Below, piece after piece: positions 50,684 through 59,209 of a stretch of 64,000 bases of DNA; the first letter of the stretch is position 1, and each line of letters opens with the position of its first letter. Below the pieces are notes generated by a model. That model was given only the letters and a program-made list of their open reading frames with translations, ran no database searches and was not told where the DNA came from. A program made the position numbers and the translations under genes. Source of the DNA: Planctomycetota bacterium (GTDB lineage Bacteria > Planctomycetota > Phycisphaerae > Phycisphaerales > UBA1924). The stretch spans positions 372,001-436,000 of the forward strand of contig JAFEBO010000008.1 of NCBI GenBank assembly GCA_018242625.1. Reading direction: 5' to 3'.

Positions 50684-51814
50684 ATGCCCGCAACGTCCGG
50701 TCCAGGTTCGGTTGTCCGGTTTGCCCTTCTTTCCGGGCTGTCGGTCGAGGTTCTGGAAAAGCTCGAAGCGATCCGGCGTGAGCACGACGACCTCGACCGG
50801 ACGCTTCAGGACCCGGAAGTTCTCGCCGACCACAAGAAAGTCCGCGTGCTTTCCGTCAAGAAATCCGCTCTGGCTCCGGTTGCACGCGCGGTGGCCGAGT
50901 TCGAGAAGCTGGCGCGGGAAGTTGAGGATCTCAAAGAGGTTGCATCGGGGAGCGACCGCGAGCTGGCCTCCATGGCAAAGTCGGAATTGTCCGAGGTTTC
51001 CGATCGGGCCAGGTCGATTATCCGAAGCGCTATCCGGGATCTTGTCAACGCCGAGGATGCCAAGGTCGGTGCCGTGATTCTCGAAATCCGGGGCGGCACC
51101 GGGGGCGACGAGGCCGCGCTTTGGTGCCGCGACCTGCTGGAGATGTATACCAAGTACGCGACACGCAAAGGTTGGAAATTCGAACTGCTCGACTTTGTGC
51201 CCGAGACCGACGCCGGCGGCATCCGTTCGGCGGTCGCAAACGTCCGGGGTGATGGCGTCTGGAGCGAGCTTGCCTTTGAGGCCGGCGTGCACAGCGTTAA
51301 GCGTGTCCCGGCAACCGAAGCCGCGGGCCGGATCCATACAAGCACCGCGACCGTCGCCGTGCTGCCCGAGCCGGAGGAGATCGACGTCAAAATCGACTGG
51401 GCGAACGAAGTCGAGGAATTTGCCACCCGGGCACAGGGGCCCGGCGGCCAGAACGTCAACAAGGTGGAGACTGCCTGGCAGATTCACCACAAGCCAAGCG
51501 GCATCATCATCAAGATGATGGAGGCCAAGAGCCAGCAGCAGAATCGCGACAGGGCGCGACGACTTCTGTTGACGCGCCTGTACGAATTCGAACGACAGAA
51601 ACAGCACGCCCAGCGCTCCGAAGCCCGCAAGTCCCAGATCCGCGGCGGCGACCGCAGCGAGAAGATCCGCACCTACCGCTGGAAGGAAGGAATCGTCGCG
51701 GATGAGCGATTGCCGGGCGAGTATCAGCTGCGGGACATCATGTCGGGTGATCTGTCCAGGCTTATGCACGACCTGCTCGAACAGGAGACCGCGAAGCGCA
51801 TCGCGGAGCTGTGA
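50684..51814 (+). CDS. prfA: Peptide chain release factor 1
   Basis: RF1 recognises UAA and UAG and triggers peptide release. The 376-residue protein has an N-terminal helical domain, the codon-recognition tripeptide PAT in KRVPATEAAGRIHTSTATVA (about 207-226; RF2 would have SPF), and the catalytic GGQ in QGPGGQNVNKVETA (about 252-254). The C-terminal helix domain ends SGDLSRLMHDLLEQE. It is slightly longer than usual (about 360) because of about 15 extra N-terminal residues, so the true start may be later. Its stop overlaps the next gene (GTGA). Confidence 0.95.
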   Translation: MPATSGPGSVVRFALLSGLSVEVLEKLEAIRREHDDLDRTLQDPEVLADHKKVRVLSVKKSALAPVARAVAEFEKLAREVEDLKEVASGSDRELASMAKSELSEVSDRARSIIRSAIRDLVNAEDAKVGAVILEIRGGTGGDEAALWCRDLLEMYTKYATRKGWKFELLDFVPETDAGGIRSAVANVRGDGVWSELAFEAGVHSVKRVPATEAAGRIHTSTATVAVLPEPEEIDVKIDWANEVEEFATRAQGPGGQNVNKVETAWQIHHKPSGIIIKMMEAKSQQQNRDRARRLLLTRLYEFERQKQHAQRSEARKSQIRGGDRSEKIRTYRWKEGIVADERLPGEYQLRDIMSGDLSRLMHDLLEQETAKRIAEL

Positions 51815-53118
51815 TCACCCGCTGCGACATTGCGGTGGTGGGGGCGGGCGCCGCCGGGCTCTTTGCTTCGATCTGGGCCGCTCGTACAGATCCGGTACAG
51901 ATCGGTGCGGTCCCGGGCCGGGGATCGCGCCGTATTCTCGCTCTGGACGGCGCGCAGAAAGTCGGAGCAAAGATCCTGGTCGCGGGGGGCGGCCGCTGCA
52001 ACGTCACGCACCATGCCGTGGATGAATCCGCCTATGCGGGCAGCAGCCGCAACTCGATCCGCAAGGTGCTCGGACGGTTCGGTGTGGACCAGACGGTGCA
52101 ATTTTTCCGGGAGCAGGGAGTCGAACTCAAACGCGAGGAAACGGGAAAGCTGTTTCCGACGACTGACGACGGGCACACGATCCTGACGGCGCTGCTGCGG
52201 GCGGTTGAATCGTCGGGAGCGGCCGTGCAGTCGTCGTGCCGGGTTCATTCGATCGCCAGAGAAAATGACGGTTTCGTGGTCGTGCACGAGCACGGAAATT
52301 TGCGAGCCCGGCGCGTCATACTGGCAACTGGAGGAAAGAGCCTCCCCAAGACCGGCTCGGACGGTGCCGGTTACGAGTTCGCCAGGTCGCTCGGGCACAC
52401 CCTGACGCCGCGCATTTTTCCGGCGCTTGTTCCTCTCACCCTGCCCAAGGGGCATTGGTTGCTGGAACTGAGCGGTGTGACACTCCCCGCGATGCTCGAG
52501 CTGCGAACAGGCGCCGGCAAGCGACTGCAGTCTTTCACCAATTCGACGCTGATCACGCACTTTGGGCTGAGCGGTCCGAGCGTGCTCGACATGAGCCGCT
52601 ACTACACCGCCGCAAAGCTTGATCATCCGCGCGATCCGCCCCGGCTCGTGATGAACTGGATCCCGGGCGAGACCGTCGAGTCGATGGACACCTTTCTCGC
52701 CGCCCAGGGGCGGCGCGCAGGCACGACGCTGAGACGATCGCTCGAGGGCAAATTGCCCGAGCGGGTTTTGATCGCGCTGGCCACCAGCGTTGGGCTGGAT
52801 GTCAACGCATCCCTTGCGATCATGCCCAAGGAGAAGCGCAGGACGATGGCGGCGGCGATGACCGAATTGGAACTGCCGGTCACGGGCGATCGGGGCTACC
52901 TCTTCGCCGAAGTCACCGCAGGGGGCGTTCCCCTTTCCGAAGTCCGGCTCGAATCGATGGAAAGCCGCGTCTGTCCGGGGCTGCATCTCTGCGGCGAAAT
53001 CTGCGATGTGGACGGCCGGATCGGCGGGTTCAATTTCCAATGGGCCTGGGCGAGCGGGTTTGTGGCGGGTACCGGTGCCGCCGCGGGGTTTGCCTCCCTC
53101 CGCGACGGTGACCGCTGA
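51811..53118 (+). CDS. BaiN/HI0933-type FAD-dependent oxidoreductase
   Basis: The 435-residue flavoprotein begins with a Rossmann dinucleotide site DIAVVGAGAAGLFASIWAAR (about 6-25). The family features KILVAGGGRCNVTHHAVDES, LATGGKSLPKTGSDGAGYEF and a central THFGLSGPSVLDMS follow. The C-terminal FAD block holds CGEICDVDGRIGGFNFQWAW with a short tail. The HI0933/BaiN group includes enzymes acting on steroid or bile acid enones and tRNA-related members; the substrate here is not predictable. GTG start overlaps prfA by 4 bases. Confidence 0.88.
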   Translation: MITRCDIAVVGAGAAGLFASIWAARTDPVQIGAVPGRGSRRILALDGAQKVGAKILVAGGGRCNVTHHAVDESAYAGSSRNSIRKVLGRFGVDQTVQFFREQGVELKREETGKLFPTTDDGHTILTALLRAVESSGAAVQSSCRVHSIARENDGFVVVHEHGNLRARRVILATGGKSLPKTGSDGAGYEFARSLGHTLTPRIFPALVPLTLPKGHWLLELSGVTLPAMLELRTGAGKRLQSFTNSTLITHFGLSGPSVLDMSRYYTAAKLDHPRDPPRLVMNWIPGETVESMDTFLAAQGRRAGTTLRRSLEGKLPERVLIALATSVGLDVNASLAIMPKEKRRTMAAAMTELELPVTGDRGYLFAEVTAGGVPLSEVRLESMESRVCPGLHLCGEICDVDGRIGGFNFQWAWASGFVAGTGAAAGFASLRDGDR

Positions 53119-53191
53119 AAGTGCGGGGCTCTGCCAAAGAAGGGGCCGCCGGTCGAAGCGGCCCGCGGCGGAGCGAAAGTACACTCCCCGC

Positions 53192-54931
53192 GTGACACTC
53201 CTTTGCGTTCCCATTCTGGTTCGGGATTTCGATTCGGCGCTCGCTCTGGCTCATGAGGCCAAGGCCGCCGGCGCGGGCATGATCGAATTCCGTGTCGATG
53301 AGTTCTTTGACCCGGCGGCGGCCGAGGCCGATCCGTCCCGGCAAGAGCGCGACATCTCGCGGCTCGTCAGCCGCAGCCCTCTGCCGTGCATTCTCACCTG
53401 CCGCTCCGCAAGCGAAGGCGGTGGCTACGAGGGGGACGAGAACGAACGGGCTTCGCTGTATGAACAGATCGCGACCCGCGGCGCTGCGGACCGCTTGCCG
53501 CCCAGATACATCGACGTCGAGTTTGCGGCGTTCACCATGACCTCCGTAATGCGCAAATCGATCGAGCACGCGATCGATTTTCCGGATCGAAAGCGGTCCG
53601 AGGCGCCGGGGCTGATTCTCTCCGCCCACGACTTCGAAGCTCGCCCCGCCGATCTCGTGCGGAAGCTGCTGGCGATGCGAGCCGAGCCCGCGGCCAACGT
53701 GCTCAAGATCGCGTACCGGGCTCGCTCCCTGCGCGACAATCTCGAACTCTTCGAGATCCTCTCGCAGGCGGATCGACCGATGATCGCCCTCGGGATGGGG
53801 GAGTTCGGGCTCATAAGCCGGATCCTCGCCCCCAAATTCGGTGCCTTCCTCACTTTCGCCAGCCTCCGCCCGGAGAGTGTGACCGCGCCCGGTCAGCCCA
53901 CCGTGCAAGAACTGTTGGACCTTTATCGATTCCGATCGATCCGGCCCACCACGCGGGTGTACGGAGTCGTCGGATGGCCCGTCGGGCACAGCCTGTCCCC
54001 GCTCGTGCACAACGCGGCATTTGCCCGGACAGGGTTTGACGGGGTGTATCTCCCGCTGCCGATACCGGCGCCGGAGGCAGACAACGGGAGGGATCGGGCC
54101 GAAGGAAGCTATGCAAGCTTCAAGGCCACGCTGGGCGCGCTGATCGATGACCCGCGCCTGGATTTCTCGGGCGCGAGCGTCACGCTCCCGCACAAGGAGA
54201 ATCTTGTGCGATTCGCCATGGAGCGTCTCAAGTCCGAGCCCGGCGTCTGGTCGATCGACGCGACCTCGCTGCGAACAGGCTCTGCCAATTCGCTGCTCAT
54301 CGAGCGGGTGGGAGTGGCGGGGAATACCAGGCTCTCCCGCGCCCGCATCTTCAATACCGACGTGCGGGCGGCCGTTGAGCCGCTCAGCGCCGCCCTTGGC
54401 GGGTTGGCCGGAAAGCGGGTAGCCGTGGCGGGTGCTGGGGGCGTTGCGCGGGGTATCGCGTGGGGCCTTGCGTCGGCGGGCGCGGCGGTAACCGTTTTCA
54501 ATCGCGACGTTGCGCGTGCCGCAAAGCTCGTGAGCGAGATTTCCCCGCAGTTCCAGGGTTCGGGGTCCTTGCGGGCTTCGCCCCTGGAGGCGTTCTCCAT
54601 GCGCGAATCCTTCCACGCGCTCGTGAACTGCACCCCTCTGGGAATGGCAGGAGGACCGGACGAGGCAGGATCGGCATTTCCGCTGGGGGAGGATGCAAAC
54701 TCCGGAAACTTGCCGCCCGGGCCAGTCGTATTGGACACCGTGTACAACCCGGTCCAAACACCGCTCGTTCGAGAGGCCCGCCGCCGAGGCTTGCGGGTGA
54801 TCGACGGAGTCACGATGTTCGCGGGGCAGGCGGCCGCGCAATCCAGTGCCTGGACCGGTGCGGAAATCCCGATTGATTTTGTGGAAGGTCTCGTAAGGTC
54901 AAAGCTCGAGGGGGGAATTTCGGAGAAATAA
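53192..54931 (+). CDS. aroDE: Bifunctional 3-dehydroquinate dehydratase / shikimate dehydrogenase
   Basis: A 579-residue fusion catalysing steps 3 and 4 of the shikimate pathway. The N-terminal type I dehydroquinase (about 1-245) has ILSAHDFEARP with the catalytic His (about 146), the Schiff-base Lys in NVLKIAYRARSL (about 172) and FASLRPESVTAPGQPTVQEL. The AroE half (about 255-579) has GWPVGHSLSPLVHNAAFA, the catalytic Lys in SVTLPHKEN (about 334) and NADP-site AGAGGVARGIAWGLASAG. GTG 53192 is chosen since the catalytic domain starts there; upstream sequence overlaps the flavoprotein gene. The arrangement matches fused AroD-AroE known in plants and some bacteria. Confidence 0.93.
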   Translation: MTLLCVPILVRDFDSALALAHEAKAAGAGMIEFRVDEFFDPAAAEADPSRQERDISRLVSRSPLPCILTCRSASEGGGYEGDENERASLYEQIATRGAADRLPPRYIDVEFAAFTMTSVMRKSIEHAIDFPDRKRSEAPGLILSAHDFEARPADLVRKLLAMRAEPAANVLKIAYRARSLRDNLELFEILSQADRPMIALGMGEFGLISRILAPKFGAFLTFASLRPESVTAPGQPTVQELLDLYRFRSIRPTTRVYGVVGWPVGHSLSPLVHNAAFARTGFDGVYLPLPIPAPEADNGRDRAEGSYASFKATLGALIDDPRLDFSGASVTLPHKENLVRFAMERLKSEPGVWSIDATSLRTGSANSLLIERVGVAGNTRLSRARIFNTDVRAAVEPLSAALGGLAGKRVAVAGAGGVARGIAWGLASAGAAVTVFNRDVARAAKLVSEISPQFQGSGSLRASPLEAFSMRESFHALVNCTPLGMAGGPDEAGSAFPLGEDANSGNLPPGPVVLDTVYNPVQTPLVREARRRGLRVIDGVTMFAGQAAAQSSAWTGAEIPIDFVEGLVRSKLEGGISEK

Positions 54932-55018
54932 GCCGGCCCGTCATGCGTTCTGTGCATGACTCTGAAAGCTCGGCCCGAGATTCGGTCGCTCCGGGGTGAA
55001 AGGTGGAAGGGAGGAGTC

Positions 55019-55348
55019 ATGCTGCATGCTCCGATCTTGTATCCGAAGTCGTACGCGGTATTTCTCGTCCTTGCGGCCCTTGACGTGATCTGCACGTGGT
55101 TCGTGCTCGCGATGGGGGGCAGAGAGCTCAACGCGGTCGCGGACATGCTGCTCCAGCAGTGGGACATTCACGGCCTGCTCATGCTCAAGGTCGGCGTCGT
55201 GGCGATGGTGCTGATGATCGCCGAGTTCATCGGTCGCAGGCGCCCGGGCGCCGGTGAGCGCCTGATGTTCGCCGCCGTCGCGATGAACATGTTCCCGGTG
55301 GCGGTGGGGGCCGGTCAGATCATCCGTTTTCTGACCGCGGCGCCGTGA
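55019..55348 (+). CDS. DUF5658-type small membrane protein
   Basis: 109 residues with three predicted membrane helices (about 10-32, 48-68 and 80-102). The signature FLVLAALDVICTWFVLAMGG then RELNAVAD is that of the DUF5658 family of unknown function, seen in many planctomycetes. ATG 55019 has AAGGGAGG 4 bases upstream; an ATG at 54956 would add 21 unlikely residues. It lies 87 bases after aroDE and converges on the FabZ-like gene (3-base gap). Confidence 0.72.
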   Translation: MLHAPILYPKSYAVFLVLAALDVICTWFVLAMGGRELNAVADMLLQQWDIHGLLMLKVGVVAMVLMIAEFIGRRRPGAGERLMFAAVAMNMFPVAVGAGQIIRFLTAAP

Positions 55349-55351
55349 GAG

Positions 55352-55876
55352 CTACCAGGGCCCGCCGACCCCGCTCGATCGCAGAAGCGTCTTGAAGGAC
55401 TCGCCGAATACAAAGTTGTGATCGGGGAACTTTTCGCCGCTCATGTTGTTGTCGAGATGGCTGAACATCAGATCGATCGCGCCGACCTGGGCAGCGCGGA
55501 CCTTCTCGCCGCTGCTTTCGTGATCGATGAGTTCGATGGTGCAGGAAGTTGCCGCACCGATCCGGTCCATCTGGAGAATCGTGGCGGTGTATCGCAGCGT
55601 CTGTCCGGGGAACGCGTCGCGCGACAGTTCGAACCTTCCAACCTTCGCGAGGATGACTTTCTCTCGAAACTCTTCCGCGTGGCCGACGAGGATGCCGGCC
55701 GTCTGTGCGCAGCCCTCGACAATCAGGCTGGCCGGCATCACCGGGATCGCGGGGCCGGTCGCCGTGGCGGGGAAATGATCGTGGAGATGATCTTCGGCGA
55801 GGCTGACGTGCTTCACGGCCACCAGCTTCTGCCGGGGCTGCAATTCCACCACGCGATCGATCCACATCCAGCGCAT
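55352..55876 (-). CDS. Hot-dog 3-hydroxyacyl-ACP dehydratase-like protein (FabZ/FabA-like)
   Basis: 174 residues with one hot-dog fold. The family active site is present: His in LAEDHLHDHFP (about 26-36) and Glu in PVMPASLIVEGCAQTAG (about 45-61), here with eight extra residues in the loop between them compared with ordinary FabZ (DHFPGxPVxPG). The C-terminal half carries the usual beta strands and helix. It follows the acyl carrier protein by 12 bases in the order dehydratase-like, ACP, this gene, so it should act on ACP-bound substrates. Whether it dehydrates or hydrolyses is unclear. Confidence 0.78.
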   Translation of the reverse strand: MRWMWIDRVVELQPRQKLVAVKHVSLAEDHLHDHFPATATGPAIPVMPASLIVEGCAQTAGILVGHAEEFREKVILAKVGRFELSRDAFPGQTLRYTATILQMDRIGAATSCTIELIDHESSGEKVRAAQVGAIDLMFSHLDNNMSGEKFPDHNFVFGESFKTLLRSSGVGGPW

Positions 55877-55888
55877 GGGATCGTCTTG

Positions 55889-56275
55889 TTACTTGGAAGC
55901 GAGCTTCCGCTCGACAAAGGTCACGAGCGCATCGACGGTGAACACTTCGGCGACTTTCGAGATCTGAGGGTCGGACTCAAACTTCGAGAAGTCCGCGTGC
56001 GGGAGCCGGGCCTTGAGCGCCGTGATCCCCTTGGGAGTGACCTTCCCGTCCTTGACATACTCCGGATCCTGCGCCACGTTCTCGGGGAAGAGTTCGCCCT
56101 GCGCGATCTTGAAGCCGAACTGCTGCTCGAGCTTGAACACGATATCCAGAAAATCGATGGACTCTGCGCCGAGATCCGTCGTGAGCCTCGACTGAGGTTT
56201 CACATCCTCCTCGTCGACGGCGAGAGCATCGACAAGCACGTCCCTGATTTTCGAAAAGATCTCATCTCGTGTCAT
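55889..56275 (-). CDS. Extended acyl carrier protein
   Basis: 128 residues, 45 more than a standard ACP. The phosphopantetheine attachment site reads GAESIDFLDIVFKLE (Ser near 38, in a DSL-like motif altered to ESI). The first three helices are normal, but a proline/lysine-rich insert (about 65-108) separates helix III from the final helix FTVDALVTFVERKL. ATG 56275 is used; an upstream start would add 14 Arg-rich residues. It sits between two hot-dog dehydratase-like genes and probably serves them rather than core fatty-acid synthesis. Confidence 0.82.
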   Translation of the reverse strand: MTRDEIFSKIRDVLVDALAVDEEDVKPQSRLTTDLGAESIDFLDIVFKLEQQFGFKIAQGELFPENVAQDPEYVKDGKVTPKGITALKARLPHADFSKFESDPQISKVAEVFTVDALVTFVERKLASK

Positions 56276-56396
56276 GCGCAGTTTCCGATCCGACCGGTCG
56301 CCGCCCTCACGACGCACCTCTCAGAGGCTGTCCGGCGTGAAGCGGGCGACAGGCGTGCAAAGCCGGCGATAATAGCAATCGGCGGCCTGCGGTTTC

Positions 56397-56807
56397 CTAG
56401 CGCCGGATGGGACGGAGCGCAAATCGTCCCGAGACGGCAACTTTCGGCCCTTCGCCGGTGCTTCCGGGCGAGACTTCCGGGCGCACGAGCAGGGCCTCGC
56501 CCTTGAATTCGATCACGCCCTCGGCCTGCCTCTTGTGCAAATCGACCTCCACCCGCAGGCTGCTGCCCGGGCGGACGAAGGCGCCGTACTTGAGCGCCCG
56601 CACCTGTCCCAGCACGAGCGGGCCTTCGTCCGGACCAGCCAGTTCGCGAGCGGCCTGGACCATCGCTTCAAGCATCATGACGCCGGGCAGCACCGGGTAA
56701 CCCGGAAAGTGATCGAGCAGGTATTCCTCGGCGTTCGACACGTGCTTGAGCGTGACAATGCGCGTTTGGGAACGCTCCAGGATGGTGTCGACAAGCCGGA
56801 AGTGCAT
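56397..56807 (-). CDS. FabZ-type 3-hydroxyacyl-ACP dehydratase
   Basis: 136 residues with a complete FabZ active site: LLDHFPGYPVLPGVMMLEAM (His about 34, Glu about 48) and a C-terminal FKGEALLVRP strand followed by a Ser/Gly linker. It should remove water from 3-hydroxyacyl-ACP. ATG 56807 is chosen because the family starts MxxRLVDxIL here; longer in-frame extension overlaps recO on the other strand. It begins the FabZ-ACP-FabZ-like cluster and is divergent from recO. The region 56276-56396 between it and the ACP gene holds no recognised signal. Confidence 0.82.
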   Translation of the reverse strand: MHFRLVDTILERSQTRIVTLKHVSNAEEYLLDHFPGYPVLPGVMMLEAMVQAARELAGPDEGPLVLGQVRALKYGAFVRPGSSLRVEVDLHKRQAEGVIEFKGEALLVRPEVSPGSTGEGPKVAVSGRFALRPIRR

Positions 56808-56873
56808 GATCAGAGAATATTCCGCCGGCACCGGCGGGGTTGCAGACGCCGGCCGGCCTCCTATTTTTCCCCG

Positions 56874-57623
56874 TTGCCGACGCGACACGACGACGCCATC
56901 TGCATCCGCGTCTGGGACTGGTCCGAAACCAGCCAGACCGTATCGCTTTTCTGCCGGGAGATCGGCATCGTCCGCGGGCTCGCCAAAGGCGCGAAGCGTG
57001 ATGATGCGAGATTTTCGGGAGGCTTTGAACTGCTCACCCGCGGCCAGGCCGGGGTCATCGTCAAATCCGGCGATGCGATGGCAACGCTGACCTCGTGGGA
57101 CCTGGCGGAGGTCTATCCCGCGGCCAGAGCAAGTCTTCCGGCTTTCTACTGCGCGATGGGGATGCTGGATGTCGTGCAGGCGCTCATCCGCGATCACGAC
57201 CCTCATTCCTCCCTCTACGACGCGCTCGTCGCGTCCCTGCGCCGGATCGATGGGCTCGCAGACAGCGCCGCGGCGCTTGTCCAGATGCTCTGGAGTTCGC
57301 TCGAAGAATGCGGCTATCGCCCGGAACTCGAGCGCGACGTCCGCACGGGCGAACCCCTCGGAGAAGCCCCTCAACTTGTGTTCGACGCCAGGCTCGGCGG
57401 CTTTTCGAGCCGGCGGGGGGAGCCGGGCGACGACGCCTGGCGTGCCCGGTCCACCACGCTGGAAACGCTTCGCACGATCGCTCAGGAAGGGGCCCCGGGG
57501 TTGACGGTTGAGGCCAGCGTCCGTGCGGGAAAGCTGCTCGGGGCGTACGTCCGAGAATTATCCGGAGGTCGTCTCAACGCTGTCCATTCCGCCTGGGAAG
57601 CCGTCCTTCGTGCCGCCAGTTGA
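56874..57623 (+). CDS. recO: DNA repair protein RecO
   Basis: RecO binds single-stranded DNA-binding protein and, with RecR, loads RecA at gaps. The 249-residue protein has the N-terminal OB-fold start ICIRVWDWSETSQTVSLFCR and then GIVRGLAKGAKR (about 10-42). The helical RecO-C part follows (LPAFYCAMGMLDVVQALIRD and so on), with the late Cys-containing region replaced by RRIDG...; a zinc-binding Cys cluster is not seen, as in many RecO proteins. Start TTG 56874 fits the family length; there is no good ribosome site, so the start is uncertain. Confidence 0.82.
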   Translation: MPTRHDDAICIRVWDWSETSQTVSLFCREIGIVRGLAKGAKRDDARFSGGFELLTRGQAGVIVKSGDAMATLTSWDLAEVYPAARASLPAFYCAMGMLDVVQALIRDHDPHSSLYDALVASLRRIDGLADSAAALVQMLWSSLEECGYRPELERDVRTGEPLGEAPQLVFDARLGGFSSRRGEPGDDAWRARSTTLETLRTIAQEGAPGLTVEASVRAGKLLGAYVRELSGGRLNAVHSAWEAVLRAAS

Positions 57624-57721
57624 TCCTCTGAGTGAAGAAGCAGGGCCTGTGCGGTCGATTCGTCGGGATCGGGGACCGCGGAGGGGCGGCTCCCGTGAAA
57701 CCGCGCAATCGCAGAAAAGCC

Positions 57722-59209
57722 ATGGACCACGAACTGATCGAGGAAATCCTGAGCTGCTCTTCGTTGCCGTCCCTTCCGGCGGTGGCGCTGCGCGTCGTCG
57801 AACTGACGACCGACACCAACGTAAGCCTGCCGGAACTGGCCAAGACGATCCAGAACGATCAGGGACTCTCTTCCAAGGTCCTGCGGACTGTCAATTCATC
57901 CTTTTACGGGCTTCCGACGCGCTGCGCGAGCATCAATAAGGCGCTGGTGCTGCTCGGCCTGGGCCCGGTGAAAGCTCTGGCCCTCAGTTTCTCGCTCATC
58001 GGTTCGATCGGGAACCAGGAAGACGGATTCGATTATGAGTCCTACTGGCGTCGCGGGCTTTACACCGGCGTGGCCGGCAAGATCATCGCCGACCACTTGA
58101 AACTTCCCACGGCGGACGAGGCGTTCCTCGCGGGCCTGCTGCAGGACATCGGCATGGTCGCCATGCACCGTGCGCTTGGTTTCCGCTACGCCGAAGTGGT
58201 CGACTCCACATCCGGTGAACACCGCAACCTGGTCAAGGCCGAGCTCTCCGCGCTGGAGGTTCAGCATCCCGAGATCGGCGCCATGCTCGCTCAGCGGTGG
58301 AAATTCCCCGATGAACTGATCATGCCCGTGCGCTACCACGAGCGCCCGACCGCCGCTCCGCAGGGGCATCATGAGCTCGTGCGCCTTGTCGGGCTCGGAA
58401 ATCTCGCGCACGATGCGCTCACCGACGCCGACCCCGGGCCGGCCCTCAAGCGGCTCTATCAGCGTGCGGATCAGTGGTTCAACATCAAATCCGACGACAT
58501 GCACACCCTCATGCGGAAGATCGCCGAGGGCGCCAAAGACATGTCCGCCCTGCTGCGGCTTGAGACCGGCGACCACGCCGATCCGGAAGCCATCGTACGT
58601 GCCGCCGAAAAGCAGATGATGGACATGACCACTGCCGGTGCCTCTCCCAGCAACGCGCAGACCCTCGACAATCTCCTCGTCGATTCCAAGCAGTTCGATC
58701 CGCTCACCGGCGCCGTCGGCCGCGCCGGGTTCGACACGGCCATCCGCAAGGGTTTCGAACTGTGTGCCACGAGCGGCGAGCCGCTCACGCTGCTGCAGAT
58801 CGGCATCGACGGACTGCAGCAGACCGCGGGCAAGATCGGCACTTCCGCGGGCGACGACACGGTCAATGCCTGCATTGTTCTGCTCCGCAAGCACTTCGCC
58901 TCGCTCGGCGGCGTCGTCTGCACGCTCGGCGGAGATCTTTTCGCCGTCGTTCTCTACGGCATCAATGCCAAGGCCGCCGAAAAGGCCGCCGAAGAGTTCC
59001 GATTCTCCTTTGATAAAGCCGTGCTGAACTGGCCCCTGGGAGGCGGCGTGATCAAGACCGCCGCGGGCCTTGCGTCCCACGACCCCAAGGGCGGCGTTTC
59101 ATACCCCGATGTGCAGAAGCTCATAGTCGCTTCGATCACCGCGCTCAAGGCAGCGCGCTCGGGCGTCGCCGGTGTCGTCGGCGCTGCAGCACAGAAGGCC
59201 GCCGCTTAG
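57722..59209 (+). CDS. HDOD-domain protein with degenerate GGDEF-like domain
   Basis: 495 residues. The HDOD domain (about 5-210; LPSLPAVALRVVELTTDTNV near 13-32) is a non-catalytic HD fold with CSSLPSLPAVALRV and GLSSKVLRTVNSSFYGLP. A linker follows, then a C-terminal domain (about 325-470) whose layout resembles a diguanylate cyclase, with FDPLTGAVGRAGFD and GGDEF altered to LGGDLF, so cyclic-di-GMP synthesis is unlikely. ATG 57722 is preferred; a GTG at 57632 adds Arg/Gly-rich residues. It lies 98 bases after recO and converges on the M16 peptidase (4-base overlap). Such proteins usually relay signals in motility or stress. Confidence 0.78.
   Translation: MDHELIEEILSCSSLPSLPAVALRVVELTTDTNVSLPELAKTIQNDQGLSSKVLRTVNSSFYGLPTRCASINKALVLLGLGPVKALALSFSLIGSIGNQEDGFDYESYWRRGLYTGVAGKIIADHLKLPTADEAFLAGLLQDIGMVAMHRALGFRYAEVVDSTSGEHRNLVKAELSALEVQHPEIGAMLAQRWKFPDELIMPVRYHERPTAAPQGHHELVRLVGLGNLAHDALTDADPGPALKRLYQRADQWFNIKSDDMHTLMRKIAEGAKDMSALLRLETGDHADPEAIVRAAEKQMMDMTTAGASPSNAQTLDNLLVDSKQFDPLTGAVGRAGFDTAIRKGFELCATSGEPLTLLQIGIDGLQQTAGKIGTSAGDDTVNACIVLLRKHFASLGGVVCTLGGDLFAVVLYGINAKAAEKAAEEFRFSFDKAVLNWPLGGGVIKTAAGLASHDPKGGVSYPDVQKLIVASITALKAARSGVAGVVGAAAQKAAA

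Noticed and set aside
53030-54841. Long open frame (about 600 codons) opposite aroDE
   Set aside because: Product is Arg/Gly/His-rich without domains, and the opposite strand encodes two complete enzymes with intact motifs; this is a GC-rich shadow frame.
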